A stretch of DNA of 10,781 bases, taken from assembly GCA_049609625.1 (NCBI GenBank), contig JBMYYR010000061.1:1-10781 (forward strand), in the 5' to 3' direction. Made by a program: the position numbers and the translations under genes. Source of the stretch: JBMYYR01 sp049609625 (GTDB lineage Bacteria; Bacteroidota; Bacteroidia; Flavobacteriales; CAJXXR01). This document shows positions 1-5,932 of this stretch, piece after piece (the stretch's first letter is position 1; every line of letters starts with the position of its first letter). Under the pieces are notes generated by a model. The model was not told the origin of the DNA and did not search any database. It saw only the letters and a list, made by a program, of their open reading frames with translations.

Positions 1-130
1 TTTGCCAAAGTTTTCCGTCTACATAAAAAGAAACGGTGCCATCGCCTTTGTCTCTACCTTGGAAGCAGTCGGTGTCTTTGTCGCACGAGGCGAATAGGGC
101 TAGTGTTGTTAGTAATAGTAGTGATTTCAT
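1..130 (-). CDS. Small lipoprotein, N-terminal part only (cut by left window edge)
   Basis: The start codon is at 130 and the reading frame runs off the window at position 1, leaving 43 codons. The translation begins MKSLLLLTTLALFASC, a short type II signal peptide whose lipobox ends at Cys16. The mature part starts CDKDTD. It is identical to the full-length neighbour at 192-734 except for Ser instead of Thr at residue 3 and one synonymous Lys codon. It is therefore a tandem paralogue of that gene, lying 61 bp downstream of its stop on the same strand. Function is unknown. Lys and Asp just after the lipid-bearing Cys resemble the lipoprotein export signal described in Capnocytophaga, so surface exposure is possible but inferred. 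Nothing can be said about the rest of the protein. Confidence 0.8.
   Translation of the reverse strand, partial: MKSLLLLTTLALFASCDKDTDCFQGRDKGDGTVSFYVDGKLWQ
1..130. repeat. Direct repeat copy A (130 bp, tandem with 605-734)
   Basis: Positions 1-130 match 605-734 base for base at an offset of 604, except at 47/651 (T versus C) and 124/728 (A versus T). The match ends exactly at the start codon of each lipoprotein gene, and the sequences upstream of the two start codons are unrelated. The other end lies outside the window. Confidence 0.95.
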
Positions 131-155
131 AATGTATATTTTTAGGTTAAACGAA

Positions 156-176
156 AGCTTAAAAAGATTTTAAGCT
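156..176. terminator. Perfect 9-bp inverted repeat between the two lipoprotein genes
   Basis: AGCTTAAAA (156-164) and TTTTAAGCT (168-176) are perfect reverse complements separated by 3 bases. The hairpin lies 16 bp past the stop codon of the 192-734 gene and 26 bp before the start codon of the next one. The stem is mostly A-T and no T-run follows it on the minus strand, so it is at best a weak terminator. It could equally be an mRNA-stabilising hairpin or an operator. The symmetry is seen directly; any role is inferred. Confidence 0.35.
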
Positions 177-191
177 GAATCTGGTTTGCAC

Positions 192-734
192 TTAGTTATT
201 CCAAAAGCCATCCGTAATACTGATGCTGTCGGTACTATCTTCTATATTAAAAAGTGTGGCCTCAAAGATGCCTTCGAAATGCCCAATATCATTGATATTA
301 TCATATTCATTTTTTTGTATTTCAATAAAACCGTGACCTTGTTTTGATACATATTCTTTATCCTTATAAAAAAGTGTAATCTTACAATGGTCAAAAGGAT
401 CTAACGCTCCAGTATATATAGGCAATCCATTTCCTAGTGAGCATATTTCATTAATTGAAACCGTTGTTATACCAATATATAGAGTTGATTCGTTCCACCT
501 TTTACCATAAACTTCTAAATGTGTATTATTGTCATAAGATCCAGTCCCCATACTCTCATTAGCCGTCCCATTAATAGAACCTTTGTTGTTATACTCACAG
601 CTATTTTGCCAAAGTTTTCCGTCTACATAAAAAGAAACGGTGCCATCGCCCTTGTCTCTACCTTGGAAGCAGTCGGTGTCTTTGTCGCACGAGGCGAATA
701 GGGCTAGTGTTGTTAGTAATAGTAGTGTTTTCAT
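192..734 (-). CDS. Small uncharacterised lipoprotein, possibly surface-exposed
   Basis: This 180-residue protein has a type II signal peptide (residues 1-15) and a lipobox ending in FASC, so Cys16 should be lipidated. The sequence after it, CDKDTD, has Lys and Asp near the +2 and +3 positions, like the lipoprotein export signals of Bacteroidota. The mature domain looks beta-rich and contains VDGKLW at about 37-42. It ends with the pattern GxFxATLxN...DSIxITDGFW (about 155-178), which I loosely associate with small Bacteroidota lipoproteins of the DUF6252 kind; I am not sure of that family. There are four further Cys (22, 46, 98, 117), enough for two disulfides. A paralogue with an almost identical leader follows at 1-130. 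Function is unknown. The ATG at 734 is supported by the signal peptide and by the end of the duplicated block. Confidence 0.85.
   Translation of the reverse strand: MKTLLLLTTLALFASCDKDTDCFQGRDKGDGTVSFYVDGKLWQNSCEYNNKGSINGTANESMGTGSYDNNTHLEVYGKRWNESTLYIGITTVSINEICSLGNGLPIYTGALDPFDHCKITLFYKDKEYVSKQGHGFIEIQKNEYDNINDIGHFEGIFEATLFNIEDSTDSISITDGFWNN
605..734. repeat. Direct repeat copy B (130 bp, tandem with 1-130)
   Basis: This is the second copy of the 130-bp block. It codes for the signal peptide, lipobox and first part of the mature lipoprotein, up to about residue 43. Of the two differences from copy A, one is synonymous (Lys28) and one changes Thr3 to Ser. Such high identity stopping at the ATG points to a recent tandem duplication or to gene conversion limited to the 5' coding part. 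Confidence 0.95.
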
Positions 735-885
735 GGGGTTTTTGGTTTTATGCTTTTTGGGCTGTGGAGCTTAATTGTTGTCTATTATAGTCTTCATTTG
801 ATGCAATTTACATAAAAAAAGTGAGCTCTGTGTCGAGACATGTGGCTAAACAGGATATTCAGCGCAAAGCCAATGAATCAAAACA

Positions 886-927
886 CTAAAAAGCAAACAT
901 CACGTTGTCTGTTCAAAACCTTTTTAG
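886..927. terminator. Weak inverted repeat in the gap after the nine-gene run
   Basis: CTAAAAAG (886-893) and CTTTTTAG (920-927) are perfect 8-bp arms around a 26-base loop. An inner AACA/TGTT pairing could shorten the loop. It sits about 45 bp past the stop codon of the membrane-protein gene at 971. It is the only notable symmetry in the 735-970 gap, which otherwise shows nothing I can name. The stem is AT-rich and has no clean T-tract, so the terminator call is tentative. Confidence 0.25.
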
Positions 928-970
928 AAATCGTGCTCTAAGCTACTTCCAGTAAACTCGTTTAAAAAAC

Positions 971-2455
971 TTACTCCTGCTTTGTTTTAAAAATATACCG
1001 CTGTTCTTTGTTTTTAACAATGCCGTAGTGATACAACAGTTCCATGTTGTAGATCGAATAAGCTGGATTTTTTATTAGCCACCAACTCATTAATGTGCAA
1101 TCGTTTTCTAATACAACAATAGATTCAGGAGACCGACTGACTTGCAGTATATTTTGAATTTCGCACTCATTTTGTTTGATGATTTTTCTATCCTGATAAG
1201 TGAACATAATCAGCAAGGCACCAATCCAAATGATGTAGATTGGTCTTAATTTCGCTCTGACGACTGTCCAGTTTTTTAGAGATAGAAACGAAAACAAGGC
1301 TAAAAAAATTAATAGCACCGGTATAAACGTGTCTCGCCTCAGTATCAAAGGCCTATAAGACCTGTAACCACCTAGTGGCAAGAGTATTATATAAAGAAAA
1401 ATAATTACGCCTGCGGCTAAAATATAGATATGATAGGTGTTTTTTTGCGGATGTATTCTGTAGAATACAATAAGTTGAATGAGGATTGAAATCGTAAAAA
1501 TAGCCATACCTATTTTTCCAAACAATTGGTTGACGATACCTTTCGGGAGTCTCAAATACCTATCTGCAAGCGGAAGCGTTTCCCAGTTATTTTCCGTATT
1601 GAACGTTCCTAGAAAAATGGAATATAGAGCCACAAGACTAGCCCAAATAAATAGATAGAAGACAGGCTTGGGTGTGGCTTTCAGAACTCCCTCAACAAAC
1701 TTAACTAAACCGAAGTTGTGTTTTGTTTTTTGATATGAAATGCCATAACATAGAAATGTAACCAAGCTAACGATTAAAATCAGCGGTGCGTTTAATGACG
1801 CATTTAGGTTGACAAAAATGGCATAAAGTGTTAGTAATGCGTACCAAAAAAAGCCAAATTTAAATTTATAATTATGACTATATTTTAGAACAAAAGGCAA
1901 AAAAAACAATAACACTAAAATGGTAGACGTGGCATAGCAAAAGGCATAGGTGATGGCAGGGTCTATGATGGCCATAAGATTTTGATAGCCCCAAGCTTGA
2001 AAAAACGGGTAGCAAAGCGTATAAATTAGTATATTTTCTTTGTGAAAAAGAGACCACTTTCCCGTCAGAAATAAGGCAATCAAGTAAATTAGTCCAAACT
2101 GCGTAATAAGCTTGAGGGAAGCTATGGAGATGTAAATGGAATCAATGGGTGAAAAAAAATGCTGGAGAACCAAAGGCACGTTCCTAAAGTATTCCGACAT
2201 GGCTTTGAACTGAAAATACCTGTTCGGGTGAGGATAGCCCTCGGGATGAGAAATAACTTGCCAACCTAAGGGATTTTCCATAACGCTTTGGTAACCCTGA
2301 GAGGGAATGATAACGCTTGAAAAATCTCCGTCAATCGAGAAATATCGAAATTGTTGGAACGAAAAAACTAAATCGAAAACAAAAAACAAAAAAAGCAATA
2401 CATAGACTGTTTTTAAGACATTTTGATGTTGTGTTAGTTTCGATAAAGCGTTCAT
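971..2455 (-). CDS. Polytopic membrane protein of unknown function (GT-C-like layout)
   Basis: This 494-residue inner-membrane protein has about ten or eleven hydrophobic segments, roughly at 16-34, 114-132, 142-156, 172-191, 201-217, 222-240, 264-283, 312-331, 343-361, 377-393 and 404-419. A loop of about 75 residues follows the first segment and contains two close acidic residues (Asp42, Asp44 in SIDGDFSS). A soluble tail of about 75 residues ends the protein. A first extracytoplasmic loop with paired acids, many membrane helices and a soluble C-terminus resemble GT-C glycosyltransferases that use lipid-linked sugars, but I recognise no specific family. The gene is the last of the compact minus-strand run, 18 bp after thiL, and probably shares its transcript. 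No glycan genes lie nearby to support a sugar role. A general membrane protein of unknown function is the safe call. Confidence 0.8.
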   Translation of the reverse strand: MNALSKLTQHQNVLKTVYVLLFLFFVFDLVFSFQQFRYFSIDGDFSSVIIPSQGYQSVMENPLGWQVISHPEGYPHPNRYFQFKAMSEYFRNVPLVLQHFFSPIDSIYISIASLKLITQFGLIYLIALFLTGKWSLFHKENILIYTLCYPFFQAWGYQNLMAIIDPAITYAFCYATSTILVLLFFLPFVLKYSHNYKFKFGFFWYALLTLYAIFVNLNASLNAPLILIVSLVTFLCYGISYQKTKHNFGLVKFVEGVLKATPKPVFYLFIWASLVALYSIFLGTFNTENNWETLPLADRYLRLPKGIVNQLFGKIGMAIFTISILIQLIVFYRIHPQKNTYHIYILAAGVIIFLYIILLPLGGYRSYRPLILRRDTFIPVLLIFLALFSFLSLKNWTVVRAKLRPIYIIWIGALLIMFTYQDRKIIKQNECEIQNILQVSRSPESIVVLENDCTLMSWWLIKNPAYSIYNMELLYHYGIVKNKEQRYIFKTKQE

Positions 2456-2473
2456 AAATCAGAAGGTGTCTTT

Positions 2474-3523
2474 TTAGCTTTCGCTATGATTCCAACCTTG
2501 AGCTTTGAGTTCAATGCTTTCATTTCCTCTGGTAATCAATTTCTTACCTTGATCTTTTGCACATAAATGACCAATGACCGAAAGACTCGGATTGGCTTTA
2601 ATTTTGTCGAAATCGCTTAATGGAATCGTAAAAAGGAGTTCGTAATCTTCGCCGCCATTTAATGCAACGGTGGTTTGATGGAGGTTAAAGGTTTCGCAAC
2701 ATGACGTTACAGTTGGGTCAATCGGAAGTTTTTCTTCGTAAATCACACAACCTAAATCCGACGCTTTGCATAAATGCATGAGTTCTGATGACAATCCATC
2801 CGAAACATCAATCATACTTGTTGGTTTGCAATCAACTGATTTTAAAAGTTTTACAATGTCAACTCGGGCTTCTGGTTTCAATTGTCTTTCTAATAGATAA
2901 GAATCAGAAGTTTCTAATTCGGGTTGCATATCTGGATTGACTTTGAAGACTTCTTTTTCGCGCTCCAAAAGCTGAAGTCCCATATAAGCGGCACCCAAAT
3001 CACCCGAAACAACAATCAAATCTTTGTCTTGAGCCTGATTTCGATAAGCAATAGACTTGCTATCAGCTTGTCCAAAAGCAGTAACCGAAATCATAAATCC
3101 TAGCTTTGACGAAGAGGTATCTCCACCAACCAAATCGACGCCATAGGCCTGACAAGCCGCATGAACGCCTTCGTAAAATTCATCTAAGGCATCAACAGGA
3201 AATCGATTGGAAACCGCTACCGAAACCGTTACCTGAGTTGGCAGGGCATTCATAGCACAAATATCTGATAGATTGACTGTTACAGCTTTGTAGCCTAAAT
3301 GTTTTAGAGGCACATAAGTCAAATCGAAATGCACGCCTTCTATCAATAAATCGGTTGAAAGTAAGCTTTGTTCCAAGCTGTTTTCAATCACCGCAGCATC
3401 GTCTCCAACACCAAAAGTTGTAGTTTCTGATGAGCGTTTAGCGTTTTTGGTTAAGCGGTCTATAAGACCAAATTCACCTAAATCAGAAATAGGTGTAAAT
3501 TGTTGTTTTTTATCTTCGAACAT
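2474..3523 (-). CDS. thiL: Thiamine-monophosphate kinase ThiL
   Basis: ThiL phosphorylates thiamine monophosphate with ATP to give thiamine diphosphate, the active cofactor, in the cytoplasm. The 349 residues are close to the usual family length. Motifs of the PurM/ThiL ATP-binding superfamily are in order: GVGDDAAV at 38-45, STDLLIEGVHFD at 56-67, NLSDICAMNA at 84-93, VGGDTSSS at 132-139, SGDLGAAYMG at 173-182, IDVSDGLSSE at 238-247 and NGGEDYELLF at 289-298. The repeated Asp residues in these motifs coordinate the Mg ions that hold ATP and thiamine monophosphate. The gene starts 11 bp after the DUF1456 gene and is followed after 18 bp by the membrane-protein gene. No other thiamine gene and no visible TPP riboswitch is present in the window, so it seems to be transcribed with its upstream neighbours. 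Confidence 0.96.
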   Translation of the reverse strand: MFEDKKQQFTPISDLGEFGLIDRLTKNAKRSSETTTFGVGDDAAVIENSLEQSLLSTDLLIEGVHFDLTYVPLKHLGYKAVTVNLSDICAMNALPTQVTVSVAVSNRFPVDALDEFYEGVHAACQAYGVDLVGGDTSSSKLGFMISVTAFGQADSKSIAYRNQAQDKDLIVVSGDLGAAYMGLQLLEREKEVFKVNPDMQPELETSDSYLLERQLKPEARVDIVKLLKSVDCKPTSMIDVSDGLSSELMHLCKASDLGCVIYEEKLPIDPTVTSCCETFNLHQTTVALNGGEDYELLFTIPLSDFDKIKANPSLSVIGHLCAKDQGKKLITRGNESIELKAQGWNHSES

Positions 3524-3534
3524 CAGCGGTTGAC

Positions 3535-3906
3535 TTACTGTTTTTTCTTTTTCTCAATTTTTGAACCCACGGCCTTAAACCTCGGAATGCGTCCACTTTC
3601 TGTGGTTGCAATGGGTTTTTTGGATGTATTTTTTTTAGTTTTCTTAGCTTGTTTTTGCTTAAAAGAAAGTGGTTTTGGGTTTGGGTCGTCTTTTGGTCCA
3701 CGCATATAAATCACCAATCCATTCAGGAAATTACGCAACATCTGGTCGCCGCATGATTTGTATTTTGGATGGCCATCTGCTCTAAAAAATGCACCCAATT
3801 CGGAAGCCGTAACTTTAAAATCAACCAATTTCATGATTTTTACAATATCATCATTGGTAAGTTGCAAAGCCACTCGAGTTTTTTTCAATACATCGTTGTT
3901 GTTCAT
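3535..3906 (-). CDS. DUF1456 (YehS-like) protein, single repeat with basic tail
   Basis: Residues 1-70 match the DUF1456 repeat: it opens MNNNDVLKK, continues through LVDFKVTASELGAFFR (about 27-42), and ends with the conserved CGDQMLRNFLNGLVI (52-66). DUF1456 proteins have unknown function. E. coli YehS, as I recall, has about 155 residues and two such repeats. This 123-residue protein has only one repeat, followed by a strongly basic, low-complexity tail (about 71-123) rich in Lys, ending in KKKKQ. A tail of that kind suggests nucleic-acid or ribosome binding, but this is inference. The gene sits 18 bp after the flavodoxin gene and 11 bp before thiL. I think single-repeat forms with Lys-rich tails are normal in flavobacteria but cannot verify it. 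Confidence 0.88.
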   Translation of the reverse strand: MNNNDVLKKTRVALQLTNDDIVKIMKLVDFKVTASELGAFFRADGHPKYKSCGDQMLRNFLNGLVIYMRGPKDDPNPKPLSFKQKQAKKTKKNTSKKPIATTESGRIPRFKAVGSKIEKKKKQ

Positions 3907-3924
3907 AATGTCGTTTTATTGATT

Positions 3925-4437
3925 TTAAAGAAAAGATTCCGATTTCAATTGCTCAATCCAGTTGTCGATACGCTCGTCGGTTTCATCAAACTGATTGTCT
4001 TCATCAAGCGCCAAGCCAGCAAAGAAACCTTCTTCCATTTCGCCTTTACTTTCGGTGTGTTCGTAGCCTTTTGTACTCCATTTCCCGACGATAGTTCCGC
4101 CGTTTTTGAGAATCACTTCGGCAATTATTCCGATACCATCCACAAAATATTCCGAATACACATATTGATCACCTAATCCAAAAATAGCAACTGTTTTTCC
4201 TGTAAAATCGATGGTTTTAAAGTCGTCAAAAAAGGTGTCCCAATCACTTTGTAGCTGTCCATCATGCCAAGTTGATAAGCCAAAAATCAACTTATCGTAA
4301 GCCGAAATATCTTCAGGCTTTGCCTCATACATATCAACAATTTCGATTTGATCTTCGCCAACACGTTCTTGTATTTTTGTGGCTACGTCTTCGGTGTTTC
4401 CGGTGTCCGATCCGAAAAATAATCCTATGTTTTTCAT
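3925..4437 (-). CDS. fldA: Long-chain flavodoxin
   Basis: This 170-residue FMN-binding electron carrier belongs to the long-chain flavodoxins (about 170-176 residues), the FldA type. The phosphate-binding loop is at 8-17 (FGSDTGNTED). The first FMN-stacking loop is GLSTWHDGQLQSDW (53-66), with Trp57 at the usual aromatic position. The second is GLGDQYVYSEYF (87-98), which aligns with the Gly-Asp-Gln and Tyr of E. coli FldA. The C-terminal part (GLALDEDNQ, 141-149) also matches. Flavodoxins replace ferredoxin, often under iron limitation, and can reduce radical-SAM and other enzymes. I chose the ATG at 4437. A longer frame back to 4464 would overlap the tetR stop and add nine residues before the first beta strand. 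The gene lies 10 bp after the TetR gene and 18 bp before the DUF1456 gene. Confidence 0.95.
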   Translation of the reverse strand: MKNIGLFFGSDTGNTEDVATKIQERVGEDQIEIVDMYEAKPEDISAYDKLIFGLSTWHDGQLQSDWDTFFDDFKTIDFTGKTVAIFGLGDQYVYSEYFVDGIGIIAEVILKNGGTIVGKWSTKGYEHTESKGEMEEGFFAGLALDEDNQFDETDERIDNWIEQLKSESFL

Positions 4438-4447
4438 TTGTTTTTTA

Positions 4448-4984
4448 TTAAAAAATGCGTTCAAGAAGTTCTTCTATGGCTTCCTGATTTTTGTTTGATT
4501 TCTGAACTTCATTCATATTTAAAAGTCCAAAAAGTAGGGTGTAAAACTGTCGAGCTTTCTTTTTTGAACCCGATTCTTTTCTGTCTTTTAGATAAGCTGA
4601 AATCGAGTCAATCCAGTCGCTTTGATACTCTTCTAGTTGCTCTTTAATCCTTTGATTATCAGTATTTTTCAAATCATGAGCCAAAAACAAAACTAAATCT
4701 GCCCGTTGGCCCTTAGCTTGTTTTTCGAGATAGAAATCCAAGATTTTAGAAACCATTTTTGAGGGTTTTCCTTTGCAAAATCCTTTAATCTCACGAAGTT
4801 CTTTATCCAAAATCTGACCTAAAGCTAAGGAGAATAAAGCTTCTTTTCCTTTCGGAAAATGGTAATATAAAGCCCCTTTAGACAAGCCAGTTTCTTCCAG
4901 AATTTCATTCACACCCGTTTGGGTATAGCCATGCCTTATCAAAAGACGTTCGCAACACGCAATAAGTTGTTCTCTTTTGGTCAT
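4448..4984 (-). CDS. TetR/AcrR-family transcriptional regulator
   Basis: This 178-residue regulator has an N-terminal DNA-binding domain. Residues 24-43 form the helix-turn-helix with the family hallmark GLSKGALYYHFPKGKEALF (33-51), and residues 3-19 form the first helix. The C-terminal ligand and dimer domain (about 55-178) is helical and divergent, so no ligand can be predicted. The start ATG shares one base with the stop of the upstream lipoprotein gene (TGATG, 4982-4986), which implies translational coupling. Flavodoxin follows after 10 bp. TetR proteins usually repress their own operon or a neighbour. Here the gene is embedded in the middle of a co-oriented run, so its target is not obvious. 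I saw no clear palindromic operator in the short gaps beside it. Confidence 0.93.
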   Translation of the reverse strand: MTKREQLIACCERLLIRHGYTQTGVNEILEETGLSKGALYYHFPKGKEALFSLALGQILDKELREIKGFCKGKPSKMVSKILDFYLEKQAKGQRADLVLFLAHDLKNTDNQRIKEQLEEYQSDWIDSISAYLKDRKESGSKKKARQFYTLLFGLLNMNEVQKSNKNQEAIEELLERIF

Positions 4985-5442
4985 CAGCCTTTGGGTTTAT
5001 AGTCGAAAGATTTGATGTTTAACTGTTGCGATTTGCCTTGCACACTGTAATTCATCACGGCATTCGGGAAAGGTTCTTGTCCAAAAAGCGTATTGGCTGG
5101 CGGTGTAAAATCGGTATCTTTTTTACCTTTCTTTTCTTTATAAATAGCCCAAATATTAAGCGTCGATAGGGCATCTCTATCCAAAGGCTCAATCAATTCA
5201 GATTCTAACGCTAAACTATGACCATTAACTTCCAAAGTACCTAAGTCAATCATATTCAGGCGTTCACCTTTCATTTGAACATTGAATTTAATACCACGTT
5301 CATGCTTTCTTTGGTCGTGCCAATAGTGGTAATAGGTTTCTTTTACGCTATGCGCAACATCCTGAGGCTTAAGGCCTCCACAAGAAATAAGCATCAAGCT
5401 ACAAAGTGCAGAAGCAAGTATGGTTTTTAGATTAGTTTTCAT
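4984..5442 (-). CDS. Small lipoprotein of unknown function
   Basis: This 152-residue protein has a type II signal peptide (residues 1-20) and a lipobox LISC, so Cys21 should be lipidated. The residues after it (CGGLKP) lack the acidic export pattern seen in the lipoproteins at 1-734, so periplasm-facing anchoring is more likely. A His/Tyr-rich stretch (YYHYWHDQRKHERG, 37-50) opens the mature domain, followed by alternating hydrophobic and polar stretches that suggest beta structure. I do not recognise the family. Its aromatic patch followed by a small beta domain recalls other short flavobacterial hypothetical lipoproteins, but this is only an impression. The gene begins 19 bp after the GAF gene, and its TGA overlaps the tetR start by one base. 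The coupling hints that lipoprotein and regulator work together. Confidence 0.85.
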   Translation of the reverse strand: MKTNLKTILASALCSLMLISCGGLKPQDVAHSVKETYYHYWHDQRKHERGIKFNVQMKGERLNMIDLGTLEVNGHSLALESELIEPLDRDALSTLNIWAIYKEKKGKKDTDFTPPANTLFGQEPFPNAVMNYSVQGKSQQLNIKSFDYKPKG

Positions 5443-5461
5443 TGGTTGTTTGGTTTAGGTT

Positions 5462-5932
5462 TTAAAATCGATGTGAAAGTAGTGAACAAATTTCTTTTAA
5501 AAAAATATCATCCTCACTATCAAATGTATTTATGGTTTTTGAGTCGATGTCAATCTGTCCGATTAGCTCTTGATTTGGATTAAAAAGTGGCACTACAATT
5601 TCGGATTTAACATCGATATCGCAGGCAATATAATTTGCTTCTAAACTCACATCATTACTTAATGTAGTCGATTGATTTTTAGCTGTTTGACCACATAATC
5701 CTTTTCCGAAAGGGATTTTAGTGTGTTCTGTCTTTTCGCCACAATATGGCCCAATAACAAGTGTGTCTTTTTCTGTTTCAGAAACAAAATAAAACCCTAC
5801 CCAATCGTAAGCCTCAATATGTTGATGAAGGCTTTGACAAATTTTTTTCAAAAGCACTTCGTTTTCTACGTTTTGAGCAATTAAGGTCTTAATGCCTTCA
5901 ATCTGTTTTGAAAATAAGGCTTTTTTTGTCAT
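5462..5932 (-). CDS. GAF-domain protein related to free methionine-R-sulfoxide reductase
   Basis: The 156 residues form a single GAF domain that closely follows the fRMsr (E. coli MsrC/YebR, yeast YKG9) layout: DWVGFYF at 43-49, IPFGKGLCGQTA at 73-84, NYIACDIDVKSEIVVPL at 100-116 and LIGQIDIDS at 123-131. fRMsr enzymes reduce free methionine-(R)-sulfoxide using three cysteines (84, 94 and 118 in E. coli). Here Cys80 and Cys104 correspond to Cys94 and the catalytic Cys118. The place of Cys84 is taken by His70; another cysteine, Cys64, lies six residues earlier. It may therefore be an enzyme with a shifted resolving cysteine, or a related GAF protein with another role. The start ATG overlaps the hemL stop as ATGA (5929-5932), so the two are translationally coupled. 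Confidence 0.88.
   Translation of the reverse strand: MTKKALFSKQIEGIKTLIAQNVENEVLLKKICQSLHQHIEAYDWVGFYFVSETEKDTLVIGPYCGEKTEHTKIPFGKGLCGQTAKNQSTTLSNDVSLEANYIACDIDVKSEIVVPLFNPNQELIGQIDIDSKTINTFDSEDDIFLKEICSLLSHRF

Noticed and set aside
1..734. The direct repeat as a CRISPR or mobile-element feature
   Set aside because: The 130-bp copies are in-frame coding sequence of paralogous genes. There are no short regularly spaced units, terminal inverted repeats or transposase.
784..789. TATAAT on the minus strand as a -10 box for the lipoprotein gene at 192-734
   Set aside because: The nearest TTG-like box (TTGCAT) is only 11 bp away, too short for a sigma-70 spacing, and Bacteroidota promoters use TAnnTTTG instead. 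In such AT-rich DNA the match is weak evidence.
840..941. Plus-strand ORF of 33 codons starting ATGTGG in the gap between the lipoprotein and membrane-protein genes
   Set aside because: It is short, has no recognisable family or start signal, and runs opposite to both flanking genes. One ORF of this size is expected by chance.
2456..3534. TPP riboswitch near thiL
   Set aside because: thiL is preceded by only 11 bp of non-coding sequence, which cannot hold a riboswitch, and no Thi-box consensus is visible.
3769..4176. Open frame of 135 codons on the plus strand
   Set aside because: It is antisense to the flavodoxin and DUF1456 genes, spans both, and is Phe/Ile-rich in a way typical of a shadow frame.
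4438..4464. Upstream extension of the flavodoxin to an ATG at 4464
   Set aside because: It would add nine residues before the first beta strand and overlap the tetR stop. Flavodoxins begin just before the first strand, as the ATG at 4437 gives.
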